Part shown: piece after piece, positions 1 through 9,994 of the stretch
How the letters are laid out: each line of letters begins with the position of its first letter
Position numbering within the stretch: position 1 is the stretch's first letter
From: Triticum aestivum
Taxonomy: Eukaryota > Streptophyta > Magnoliopsida > Poales > Poaceae
DNA length: 64,000 bases
Direction: 5' to 3'
NCBI RefSeq assembly: GCF_018294505.1
Contig: NC_057795.1
Coordinates: 234,295,035-234,359,034, forward strand
Notes under the pieces: model-generated
Seen by the model: only the letters and a program-made list of their open reading frames with translations
What the model was told of the DNA's origin: nothing
Database searches by the model: none
Program-made: the position numbers and the translations under genes

Positions 1-658
1 GACAAAGTGGACCAGCTCACTCGGAAGAGAGATGACCTGGAGGCTTACTTGGGAAATCTCGCGAAGAAACTGTACATTATGCTCGAAGGTAACTATTCTC
101 GCTTGAGTGAATTCCGTGACTTTGCCGACTCATACGAGGCTGCTGTTGACTCATACTTTTCCTTCTTGCGCAGAGTTCTTCAAGAATTTTGAACAAGAGA
201 CCGACCGGATTGAAACAGGCCTAGACCCCATGAAGTCACTCGTCAAGGATGAAGCTGCCATGAACGTACTGCAACTCGAAGCTCGACTCTAGAGCGTCTT
301 GGATTATATCACTCGATTGAAGGTGGCGCTATCAAAGATAGATCAAGAGTTGTGGCCAGAGGACACTCTTTAGATTGATCTCGAGTCTCTGATGACGCAG
401 CTCAATGATATCCCAAGTCGAGTGCAGGCATGGAAGAAATCATCTGCTTGCTGTGGAGCCGACGTGGCCCTCTCACTCGTTAGAGTCCATTGCAAGGACA
501 CCAAAGAAGAGAAGCTGAAGGCTCTTCAAGTGGCGAACATGAAGAAGCTCCAATTTCAATCCTTCAGGGAGACTTTCATTGAGGCGGCCACTCGCATAGC
601 TAACAACATCGACTTGGACACTTTCATCAAGCCAGCGAGCCCTCCTCCTGCCGAGTGA
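1..658 (+). pseudogene. Opposite-strand accessory ORF of element A, C-terminal part, broken
   Basis: Plus-strand coding remnants run against the gag-pol direction of element A. Reading frame is kept only in pieces: 4-192, then about 190-291, then 302-658 with a stop near 372, ending at TGA 656-658. The pieces are rich in charged residues and Leu/Glu/Lys heptad-like runs, so a coiled coil is likely. Tat-lineage elements (for example maize Grande) are known to carry an ORF of this kind between pol and the 3' LTR, often antisense; related proteins are annotated as putative gypsy-type transposon proteins. The N-terminal part lies outside the window. Function is unknown. Confidence 0.6.
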
Positions 659-838
659 ACAAAAACATTTGATCTATTTGCCTTATTTGCCTCGGAATAT
701 CGAGTGTTTATGTAATCATTAAACTGCTTCGGGCTTATCGTCCGAATACTTTTGCTTTGCGGTTCCGTACTTGACGGTCTTATTTGAACTTGGTGGTTTT
801 ATCCAATCATTGCCTTTCTGCTTGCAGAATGCTTTTTG

Positions 839-1680
839 AACTTAGGCGAAGCTGGTTTGCGGCTAAGCCCCTGAATGGGAGGATTGATCTCCACTCGGAG
901 TCGTTTTTAACTTAGGCAAAGCTGATTCGTGGCTAAGCCCCCAAGTGGGAGGATTGCTCTCCACTCGGAGTCATTTTTTAACTTAGGCGAAGGTGATTCG
1001 TGGCAAAGCCCCCGAGTGGGAGGATTCCTCTCCACTCGGAGTAGTTTTTTAACTTAGGCGAAGCTGATTCGCGGCTAAGCCCTGGAGTGGGAGGATTGCT
1101 CTCCACTCGGAGTAGTTTTTTAACTCAGGCAAAGCTGATTCACGGCTAAGCCCCCGAGTGGGAGGATTGCTCTCCACTCGGAGTAATTTTTTAACTTAGG
1201 TGAAGCTGATCCATGGCTAAGGCCCTGATGGGAGGATTGCTCTCCACTCGGAGTAGTTTTTTTAACTTAGGCGAAAACTGGTTCAGGGTTAAGCCGCTGA
1301 GTGGGGGGATTACTCTCCACGCGGAGTAGTTTTTTAACTTAGGCGAAACTGGTTCGCGACTAAGCCCCCGAGTGGGAGGATTGCTCTCCACTCAGAGTGT
1401 TTTTAAGTTAGGCAAAACTGGTTCACAGCTAAGCCCCCGAGTGGGGGGATTGCTCTCCACTCGGAGTGTTTTTTAACTTAGGCAAAAACTGGTTCGCGGC
1501 TAAGCCCCCGAGTGGGAGGATTGCTCTCCACTCAGAGTAGTTTTTTAACTTAGGCGAAACTGGTCCGCGGCTAAGCCCCCGAGTGGGAGGATTGCTCTCC
1601 ACTCGGAGTGTTTTTTGAACTTAGGAGAAAATGGATTTCGCAGCTAATTCACTCACTGGGGGATTTCAACACATGCTTAT
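839..1680. repeat. Tandem array, 11 full 71-bp units plus a decayed twelfth
   Basis: Units start at 839, 909, 980, 1051, 1122, 1193, 1264, 1336, 1405, 1475 and 1547, and a degenerate copy starts at 1618. Period is 69-72 bp, mostly 71. Each unit reads AACTTAGGC, then a variable part, then GGCTAAGCCCCCGAGTGGGA, then CTCTCCACTCGGAGT and a T-run. The arms CCGAGTGG and CCACTCGG form an 8-bp inverted repeat about 12 nt apart in most units. The array lies between the ends of two converging coding units: the accessory ORF on plus and integrase on minus. The period is not a multiple of three, so the array is not coding. Confidence 0.92.
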
Positions 1681-1768
1681 GTGAAAAACAATCATTAAGA
1701 GACTGCATGAATCATGCCTTGATAAACAATCGACCAAGTACTTTTATTACATCTCGACAATCCGACTG

Positions 1769-3042
1769 TCAAGTATAAAAACGACAAAGAAGATCAGCGT
1801 TCCAGGAGCGCGGTTCATCTTTCTTCCGAGCTAGGTTGTAAAGGTGGTACGCTCCATTGTGAAGCACCTTGGTGACGACGAAGGGGCCTTCCCATGCAGG
1901 GGCGAGCTTGTGCGGTCGCTGCTGATCCACTCGGAGCACCAGGTCTCCTTTTTGAAATGCTCGACCCTTGATGTTCCTTGCATGGAATCGATGAAGAGCT
2001 TGTTGATAGATAGCCAATTGTATCAAAGCCATCTCCCATTCTACTTCTAGGAGGTCCACTGCATCCTGATGTGCTTGCTCTGCCTTAGCTTCTAAATAAA
2101 GTTTCACTCGGGGGGCATTGTGAAGTAGATCACTCGTCAGTACTACTTCAGCTCCATACACCATGAAGAAAGGGGTTCGGTTGGTGGATCGGTTGGGAGT
2201 TGTCCTCAATCCCCACAGAACAGACGGCAGCTCGGTTACCCAAGCCCCAGCTGCGTGTTTGAGGTCGCGCATGAGCTGTGGTTTCAAACCCTGGAGGATC
2301 AGACTGTTTCCCTTTTAGCTTGGCCATTCGACTGCATGTGCACAATAGATGCGTAGTCCACCTGAGTCCCTTGGGAGGCGCAATACACTCTGAGTTCTTC
2401 TGAGTCAAAATTTGAGTCATTGTCTGTGATGATGTTGTGCGGAACTCTGAATCGGAACATAAGCTTTCTTATGAAACTGATGGCTATGCTTGAGTCTAAA
2501 CTTTTGATAGGCTTGGCCTCAATCCACTTGGTGAACTTGTTGACTGCTACAAGAAGATGAGTGAAACCACTTCTGCCGGTCCTGAGTGGGACAATCATGT
2601 CCAATCCCCATACGACAAACAACCACACGAGTGGAATAGTCTTCAGCGCAGATGCTGGCTTGTGAGACATGTTTGCGTAGAACTGGCAACCTGCACACTT
2701 TTCCACGATCTCCTTTGCAGTCTCATTGGCTCGTGGCCAGTAGAATCCTGCTCGGTATGCTTTGGCCACGATGGTTCGAGAGGACGCATGGTGACCACAG
2801 GTCCCCGAGTGGATTTCTTCCAATACCAGTCGACCTTCTTCAGGAGAAATACATCGTTGGGCTACACCAGTAACACTCTCTTTGTAGAGTTGTCCATCCA
2901 TAACTGTGAAAGCCTTAGATCTGCGGACGATCTGGCATGCCTCGACTTCATCTTCTGGAAGCTCCTTCCTGAGCAGATATGCAATGTATGGTACTATCCA
3001 GTCGGGAGTAATCACCAGGATCTCCATAACCAAATCAATCAC
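1769..3042 (-). pseudogene. Element A integrase, broken
   Basis: The zinc-binding region holds CGHH followed by CAGCQ. The catalytic core keeps the first Asp (GLDMIVPL) and the second (ITDNDSNF), but the third motif reads NGQAKRE where NGQAERA is usual, so the catalytic Glu is Lys. Directly after it a one-base deletion shifts the frame at about 2299-2310. The C-terminal part (1769-2287) continues in another frame and ends in the typical ARNWN..LLRRFY-like tail, here SWNADLLCRFYT, then a stop. Integrase inserts element cDNA into the chromosome; this copy should be inactive. Confidence 0.85.
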
Positions 3043-3215
3043 TGCTGTACTTTGATCTCAGTCGGACTGGAAGGACTTATCGCCTGGGGAGGTTCTTTAG
3101 TGAAAGGATCCTCTTGCACTGATGGGGAATGGAGATGCTCAAGAAACACATTACTGGGAATGGGTTCCCGCTTGGAACCTATTTTTGCCAAGTCGTCAGC
3201 TACTTGATTCTTGAT

Positions 3216-3542
3216 TCAGGGAATGCGGTGAAGCTCCAACCCCTCAAATTTTTTATCCAACTTCCTCACTGCATTGTAGTATCTAGTCATGGCAGGATTT
3301 CTGACGTCCCATTCCTTCATCACTTGATTGACCACCAAATCTGAGTCGCCGCAGACCATCAGGCAACGAACGCCGATTGAGATGGCCATACGTAACCCAT
3401 AGAGAAGTGCTTCATACCCAACTTTGTTATTGGAGGAATCAAAATGAATCTGGAGGACATATTTGAGTTTATCACCTCTTGGGGACACCAGAACCACTCC
3501 AACACCAGAACCATTCAACATCTTGGACCCATCAAAGAACAT
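3216..3542 (-). pseudogene. Element A second (archaeal-type) RNase H domain
   Basis: The domain begins MFFDGSKMLNGSGVGVVL, with the Asp of the DGS motif, and continues with YEALLYGLRMAISIG and GDSDLVVNQV. The Asp, Glu and second Asp needed for metal binding are all present. It lies between the first RNase H and integrase, as expected for the dual RNase H of the plant Tat lineage. The frame is open for about 108 residues and closes at a stop just before the integrase. This domain is the best lineage marker in element A. Confidence 0.8.
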
Positions 3543-3593
3543 AGTCCAGTGTTTCGAGTGAACTTGAGTCGGTTATTGCTGTTCAATCCACTC

Positions 3594-3987
3594 GGCCAAG
3601 AAATCCACAAGTGCTTGAGATTTGATCGCCTTCTTCACTTCAAACTTGATATCCAGAGGGAGAAGTTCCATTGCCCACTTAGCCACTCGACCAATTGCAT
3701 CTCGATTGTTCATGATCTCAGACAATGGAGCATCACTGACAACTGAAACTGAGTGGTCTTAGAAATAATGTGCAACTTTCTTCGCAGTCAAGTAAATTCC
3801 ATAGACAAGCTTTTGATAATTTGGGTACCTCTGATTGGATGGAGTCAAGACTTTAGAAATAAAGGAGTAAAGGCTCTTTGCTGATCGGAGCAGCAAGCAC
3901 CGGCTGGGTGGAAAGCAGGGCTTTGAGCTCCACAAATGCTGCTTCAGCTTCAGGAGTCCACTCAAGCATATCATACTTCTTCGTCAG
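3594..3987 (-). pseudogene. Element A first RNase H domain, frameshifted
   Basis: Downstream of RT on the minus strand, the translation keeps pieces of the Ty3/gypsy RNase H and connection region (LEWTPEAEAAFVELK then LLSTQPVLAAPISKEPLLLY), followed by pieces such as RYPNYQKLVYGI and WAMELLPLDIKFE. At least two frame changes and a stop near 3770 break it. The real domain order RT, RNase H, archaeal-type RNase H is still recognisable. Confidence 0.65.
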
Positions 3988-5065
3988 TCAGTAGAGGGGA
4001 AGTGCCTTCTCTTTGAGACATGAAATGAATCGACTCAATGCAACAAGACAACATGTAAGCTTCTGAACGTCATGCACACACACATGGTGTTTCATTTGGA
4101 GAATTGCTCCAATTTTCTCGGGATTAGCATCTATCCCTCGTTCGGAAACGAGGAAACCGAGTAACTTTCCTCCGGGTACTATGAATGTGCATTTGGACAG
4201 ATTCAACTTGATATCATATCTTCTTAAATTGGTGAAAGTTTCAGCGAGATCAGTCAGCTGGTCGGAACTCTTGTGTGACTTTACTACAATATCGTCCATA
4301 TACTCCTCCACATTCCGACTGATCTAAGTGACCAGGCACTTCTGTATCATGTGCATGAATGTGGCTCCAACGTTCTTGAGGCCGAAAGGCATGGTGACAT
4401 AGCAAAAACACCCAAATGGGGTGATGAAAGCTGTTTTTATTTCATCTGGACCAAACAGACGGATATGATGGTATTCGGAATACGCATCAAGAAAAGACAA
4501 ACACTCACACCCCGCGGTCGAGTCGACTATCTGATCGATCCAAGGGAGCGGAAAATGATCTTTCGGGCAGGTCCGATTGATATGCTTGAAGTTAACACAT
4601 GCAGAGTGACTTATCCTTCTTGGGAACCATGAAGACATTGGCGAGCCACTCGGAGTGGTATATCTCACGGATGAACTCTGCTGCCAGGAGTCGAGCCACC
4701 TCCTCGCCATTCGCCTTCCTTTTCTCTGCAACGGACCAACGGAGATGTTCTTTGACAAGTTTGACTTTTGGGTCGATGCGCAAACGGTGCTCAGCCAGTC
4801 CTCTAGGTACACCTGGCATGTCTGATGGTTTCCATGCAAAGATGTCCCAGTTCTCACAGAGGAACTGGATGAGCGCAACTTTTTATTTGCTGTTGAGTGT
4901 TGTTGAAATGTGAGTCGGAGCAACTGTGGGATCTGTCGGGTGAATATAAACTGGTTTTGTCTCACCAGCCAACTGAAATGCAGACTCAGAAGTAGGCTTT
5001 TTGGAGCGGAGCAAATCACTCGGATCAATGTTCTTCTGATATTCCTCCAGTTCAGCCACTGCCAT
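3988..5065 (-). pseudogene. Element A reverse transcriptase, broken
   Basis: The RT copies element RNA into DNA. Visible in order on the minus strand are VPKKDKSLCMCVNFKHIN, PLPWIDQIVDSTAG, the CLSFLDAYSEYHHI motif with the first catalytic Asp, KTAFITPFGCFCYVTMPFGL, and EEYMDDIVVKS with the YMDD catalytic pair. A stop at about 4325 and frame changes near 4590-4640 interrupt it. Both catalytic sites are intact in sequence, so the breaks rather than active-site changes inactivate this copy. Confidence 0.85.
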
Positions 5066-5560
5066 TTGCTCTTCAGCGATCTTGGACCCCTTCTAGAGGC
5101 ATTCTTCTGCTCTCTGACTGATCCCAGTGATCGTGATCACACCTTTGGGTCCTGGAAACTTCAGCTTGAGATACACGTAACATGGTCGGGCCATGAAACA
5201 AGCATATGCTGGCCTGCCCAGAATGGCATGATAGGCACTGTGGAAATCTACCACCTCAAACATCAACTTTTCTTTGCGGAAATTCTTGGAATCACCAAAA
5301 ACTACATCTAGAGCATGCCCGAGTGACTTTGCCTTCTTCCCTGGGATGACTCTGTGGAATTACATGCTGCTTTCACTGAGTTGGGACATCAGAATGCCCA
5401 TTCCCTAGAGGGTCTCAACATACAAAATGTTCAAACCACTGCCACCATCCATGAAAACTTTAGTCAGACGGGTGCCCTTAATGACTAGGTCAACCACCAA
5501 AGCTTGTTGCCCGGGGGTAGCAATGTGAGCTGGGTGATCCGACTGATCAAAGGTGATTGG
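5066..5560 (-). pseudogene. Element A aspartic protease region
   Basis: On the minus strand the peptide KVFMDGGSGLNILYVETL carries the DGGSG active-site form typical of Tat-lineage proteases, followed by LMFEVVDFHSAYHAILGRP, a usual downstream protease motif. Stops at about 5405 and 5370 break it. It processes the Gag-Pol polyprotein in intact relatives. Confidence 0.7.
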
Positions 5561-5699
5561 AGTCTTTGATCACTTGAGGTACGTCATAGTTGCCAGAGCA
5601 ACCATGTTCACCTCTCTATTTGTGACTTTTAGTCGACTCTTGCTCTCAACATCAGCAAAAATCACCAAGGTAGCATTGACCTTCGGGTAACCATCATCC

Positions 5700-7638
5700 T
5701 TTTCTTCATCTCCATCCTTATCAGAGTCCTTCACACTGGGTTGACCCTCTGGGAACTGCTAAATCAGGAGTCTGCATTGTCGAGTGGTATGTTTGGGCAG
5801 AATCAAGTTACCATCCTCATCCTTCTTTGTGTGAATGTGACATGGAAAATCTAGGACGTCCTGGCCAGACTGATCTTTGACCTTCTTGGGTGTCCATTGC
5901 CCGTTGGGCTCCCCCTTGAACTTTCCTTGGGTATTAACCACTGCAGCCTCTGCCTAACCTGAGGCTTCGACTTTACGCTTCTGCTTTCGACTGGGAATTC
6001 TGCCCCCAGACTCAGGGTCGACTGTTTTCCCTTTACCATTATGGAGTTGGTATTCTTCTTCACCATTCGCATACCGAGTGGCGATCTCCATCATCCGATT
6101 CAAAGTCATGGGCCCAGAACAACCGAATTTCAACGTGAGCTATCTGTACCAAACGCCTTCCTTGAAAGCACAGACGACCTGATGCTCTGAAACATTCTCC
6201 ACCAGATGGTGAAGTGGAGTCCACCACTGGATGTAATCCCTCAAAGTTTCATTTGGTTTTTGCACACAATGCTGCAGCTTTGGCAGCCCAACGGGACGCT
6301 TGCAAGTGCCTTCGATTGTCTTGATGAACACTCAGGCTAAATCTTCCAAAGAGAAAATACTAGCAGGGGCCAACTGATTCAACAAAGCTCTGGCTGAGCC
6401 CTCAAGCATCAGGGGTAGGTGCTTCATGGCTAATTCGTCGTTGCCCCCACCAATCTGTACTGCCACTCGATAATCTTCTAACCATATATCTGGCTTCGAC
6501 TTGCCAGTAAACTTGCTGACTCCTGCAGCAAACCTGAAGTTGGGAGGAATCTTAGCAGCACGGATGGCTCTGCTGAAACACTCGGGTCCAGAAACGAATG
6601 CTCTGTTCCCACTTGGCTGACCTTTGTACAAATCATACCTGTTAGCCCCGCCTCTGTCAACCAGGCCCTGTACAAGAACTGACCTTGCATCAAAAACAGG
6701 CTCTTGGGGGGTGAATGGAAACCTCCGCTCATCGCTGTATGGGCGTCTGTCATCATACTGCCAGGACACGTACGATCCACCCCTCGGAGGAGGTGTAGGC
6801 ACTCGACGGTGGTCATCACGGTGATATCAAGGGTCAAACTATTCGTGGCCTCTTCCGACGTAATGATCCTAGTGGTAACAATGATCTTCATGCTGCAAGG
6901 GCGATCTTGGGCTTCGAGCCGACTAAACTGTATTTGCCATAACTGACCTATTGTGAATCCTATTGCGCGACTGAGAAACAGCCGAGTTCTGTTCCTCGGC
7001 CGCTCTGAACAATGTCAGAATCTATTGTAAGCCTCTACGAGCCTCAGAACAGGACGACTGGATCGATTCTGCAATACATGCAGCTGCTGCAACATTTTGG
7101 ATTGGAGTACGGAATACCTGACAATCATCCTTAGGTCCAGTTGGAAATAGTTGCCGATGTCGTCAACTAGAACTTGGGATATGTCTGCGGGCACGGTTGT
7201 CAAGTGCTTGTTGAAGATTCTCCAGGCGCGCACACTCAGCAAGAGTGGCTATGCGCGTAGCCTCCAAGGCCTGAGCCTCGGGGGTCTCCCCGACGATGGG
7301 GGTCTGGAAGGGCTCCAAAGCCTAATCTTGCCTGTGCTACAACTCCTCCCTCTGCTCTGCATTGAGAGCTTCCAGATAATACTTGTCGTTGTCACGCGCG
7401 TGACCGCTGCTGTCGCCCGCGCCACGGGGAAATCCTAGAGGGCTTCGCTGGGAGCCGACCATGAGAACTTCCGCCGCGGGGTTGTTGCTTTCACACTCAA
7501 AGAGAGTGTCTGAATGGCCAGTCGACAGGTCGAACAAGCCATAAAGGGAGTCATCAGGCTCGATTGCCGCGATCTGAGGAGTGGCCGACTGATGAGCCAC
7601 CGCGCGCTTCACCCACCGCTGGAGCCACGAGCGACCGG
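5700..7638 (-). pseudogene. Element A gag, main part, broken
   Basis: The capsid-like region is seen as PPNFRFAAGVSKFTGKSKPD and WLEDYRVAVQIGGGNDELAM, then CKRPVGLPKLQHCVQK and ETLRDYIQWW. Near 5830-5780 a CX2HX13HX4C-type zinc motif (CHIH ... KHTTRQC) resembles the nucleocapsid finger of Tat gag proteins. At least four stops and several frameshifts are present. The 5' end of the coding region is displaced to 9239-9471 by a solo LTR. Confidence 0.75.
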
Positions 7639-7643
7639 ATCGC

Positions 7644-9233
7644 TGATACGTCTCCAACGTATCTATAATTTTTTATTGTTCCATGCTGTTATATTATCAT
7701 TCTTGGATGTTTTACAATCATTTTATAGTCATTTTATATCATTTTTTGGTACTAACCTATTAACATAGTGCCTAGTACCAGTTGCTGTTTTCTGCATGTT
7801 TTTTACATAGCGGGAAATCAATATCAAACGGAGTACAAATGCAACGCAACTCCTGGAGGATTTTTTTGGGCCAGAAGAAAGCCAATGGGCCAAGGAAGCA
7901 CCTCAGGGGCTGCTCAAGGTGAGCAGCACCCACCATGGTGCGCTAGGAGGCCCAGGCGCACCCTGGGGGGTTGTGCCCACCTCGGGTGCCCCCCGAACCG
8001 CCTCTTTGCTCTATAAATACCCAAATATTCCAGAAACCCTAGGGGAGTCGACGAGATATTGATCCAGCCGCCGCAGAGTCCAGAACCACCCAGATCCAAT
8101 CTAGACACCATCATGCAGGGGTTCACCACTTCCATTGGTGCCACTCCTATGATGCGTGAGTAGTTCTTTGTAGACCTAGGGGTCCGTAGTTAGTAGCTAG
8201 ATGACTCTCTCTCTCTCTCTCTTGATTATCAATACAATGGTCTCTTGGAGATCCATATGATGTAAGTCTTTTGGCGGTGTGTTTCTTGGGATCCGATGAT
8301 CTTTGAGTTTATGATCAGATCTATTTTTTATCCATGAAAGTTATTTGAGTCTTCTTTGATCTCTTATATGCATGATTGCTTATAGCCTCGTATTTCTTCT
8401 TCGATATTTGGGTTTTATTTGGCCAACTTGATCTATTTATCTTGCAATGGGAAGAGGTGCTTTGTAGTGGGTTCGATCTTACGGTGCTTAATCCCAGTGA
8501 CAGGAAGGGAACCGACACGTATGTATCGTTGCTACTAAGGATAACAAGATGAGATCTATATCTGCCGCAATAGATAAACGGATCTCGTCTACATCATGTC
8601 ATCATTCTTATTGCATTACTCCGTTTTATCATGAACTTAATACACTAGATGCATGCTGGATAGCGGTCGATGTGTGGAGTAATAGTAGTAGATGCAGGTA
8701 GGAGTCGGTCTACTAATCTTGGACGTGATGCCTATATAATGATCATTGCCTGGATATTGTCATGATTATTTGAAGTTCTATCAATTGCCCAACAGTAATT
8801 GTTTTCCCACCGCTTGCTATTCTTCTCGAGAGAAGCCACTAGTGAAACCTACGACCCCCGGGTCTCTTTTCATCATATTTGCCTTTGCGATCTATTTTCT
8901 CTTGCATTTATTTTTAGATCTATTAAACCAAAAATACAAAAATATCTTGGTGCAATTTATTTGTTCCGCGATCTATTTATCCTATCTATGACTTTTTACC
9001 TCACGTTTTTGCCTATCTTGAGGCGCCGTACCCGGAAGGGATTGACAACCCCTTTAACACGTCGGGTTGCGAGTATTTGTTATTTGTGTGTAGGTGTTGT
9101 TTACATGGTGTGAGGTGGTTCTCCTACTGGTTCGATAACCTTGGTCTCATTATTGAGGGAAATACCTACCATCGCTATACTACATCATCCCTTCCTCTTT
9201 GAGGAAATACTGACATAGTTCTAGCAGACATCA
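7644..9233 (+). mobile_element. Solo LTR, Sabrina/WHAM-type (Athila lineage gypsy)
   Basis: The 1590-bp block starts TGATACGTCTCC and ends ACATCA, and is flanked by the 5-bp direct repeat ATCGC (7639-7643 and 9234-9238). TG...CA ends with a 5-bp duplication and no internal domain fit a solo LTR. The start matches a very common Triticeae LTR type that I associate with Sabrina/WHAM elements. A TATA box (CTATAAATAC, 8011-8020) and AAACCCTAG at 8034-8042 suggest the LTR promoter. A short CT repeat is at 8206-8222. It splits the gag gene of element A. Confidence 0.8.
8011..8020 (+). promoter_or_regulatory. TATA box of the solo LTR
   Basis: CTATAAATAC lies near the middle of the LTR with a GC-rich stretch before it and AAACCCTAG 23 bp after it. 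This is the expected U3/R promoter layout. Activity is not shown. Confidence 0.55.
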
Positions 9234-9238
9234 ATCGC

Positions 9239-9471
9239 TTACGGGGATGACCCGCGGGAAGCGAAGATGCTACTGGAGCCAACCGATACTGAATCGACGG
9301 CCGCCGCAGGAGGACGCCGCAAGCACTCGCGCAGAAGTGTGCCGCCCCGCGGATGGGGAGTGCCTCGATGTCGAGGGGGGCCTCCTGAAGCCAGGACAAA
9401 TCATCGGTGATGAACGTGAGCGCACCGAGATGGATCTCACGGCCCAAAGACAATCCACCACCGGAAACCAT
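9239..9471 (-). pseudogene. Element A gag, N-terminal part cut off by a solo LTR
   Basis: An ATG at 9471 opens a frame beginning MVSGGGLSLGREIHLGAL. It is the first ATG-led frame downstream of the primer binding site. Counting positions shows that removing the solo LTR plus one ATCGC copy (1595 bp) leaves this segment in frame with the gag peptide ending at 7337. So the insertion, not an older frameshift, separated the two parts. Confidence 0.75.
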
Positions 9472-9522
9472 GTTGATGAAGGTCGAAAACTACAACCTCA
9501 TCGGAAGTTGCTAAGAAGCCTA

Positions 9523-9540
9523 CCCCACGGTGGGTGCCAA
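9523..9540 (-). other. Primer binding site of element A
   Basis: The minus strand reads TTGGCACCCACCGTGGGG, four bases inside the LTR edge at 9545. It resembles TGGCGCCCACCGTGGGG-type sites used by related plant gypsy elements (tRNA-Lys type). One G-to-A difference is visible against that form. Confidence 0.65.
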
Positions 9541-9747
9541 CTAATGTGGGAATGAGTCTGACAGTAGAAGTAGGGGGTACGTAGGAGAAGGGTCAGGCCC
9601 TAGCTATGGCAAGGTTGTACACACAAGTTTACGAGTTCAGGACCCTCTCGGAGGAGGTAATAGCCCTACGGTGCCGCGGAGGCTTGTCGACTGGAGTGTG
9701 GAAATAGTTGCAGGGGTGCGAACCCTTGTGCTTGAGGGGAGGGGTGG

Positions 9748-9755
9748 CTTATATA
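9748..9755 (-). promoter_or_regulatory. TATA box in element A LTR
   Basis: The minus strand reads CTATATAAGCC, a good plant TATA box, about 350 bp from the minus-strand LTR start and about 200 bp from its end. Confidence 0.6.
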
Positions 9756-9911
9756 GAGTGCACCAGCCCCTTGCCCTCCTCAGTTACACAAGGGTTCAAT
9801 GTGAGTTAAGTCGCGTATGTTACTAGTAACACCCATAATTAACGATCTTAATGGCTACGGAGTGAATGCCTGACCGTTGCCATTCAGGGGTGACTCTAGG
9901 TCTTGTGCCTT

Positions 9912-9994
9912 CCGAGTGGATTCTTGTCTTCCGAGTGAAATAACACCGGTCGAGTGGAATTGGGGTATCCGAGTGGAATTGTTTGTCGAGTGGA
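9912..9994 (-). promoter_or_regulatory. Five spaced (C/T)CGAGTG(G/A) motifs in U3 of element A LTR
   Basis: Copies start at 9912, 9931, 9950, 9969 and 9986, so the spacing is 19, 19, 19 and 17 bp. The array lies upstream of the TATA box on the minus strand (U3). Regular spacing of about two helical turns suggests protein binding sites. The same octamer CCGAGTGG forms the hairpin arms in the tandem array at 839-1680. Confidence 0.6.

Noticed and set aside
1191..1391. Minus-strand ORF across the tandem repeats
   Set aside because: The 71-bp period is not a multiple of three, so the repeat peptide changes frame in each unit; it is an open frame by chance.
839..1680. CRISPR-like reading of the regular 71-bp array
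   Set aside because: There are no unique spacers; the whole unit repeats, and the setting is a plant retrotransposon.
2557..3207. Plus-strand ORF of 216 codons
   Set aside because: It is the antisense of the integrase of element A and has no motif of its own.
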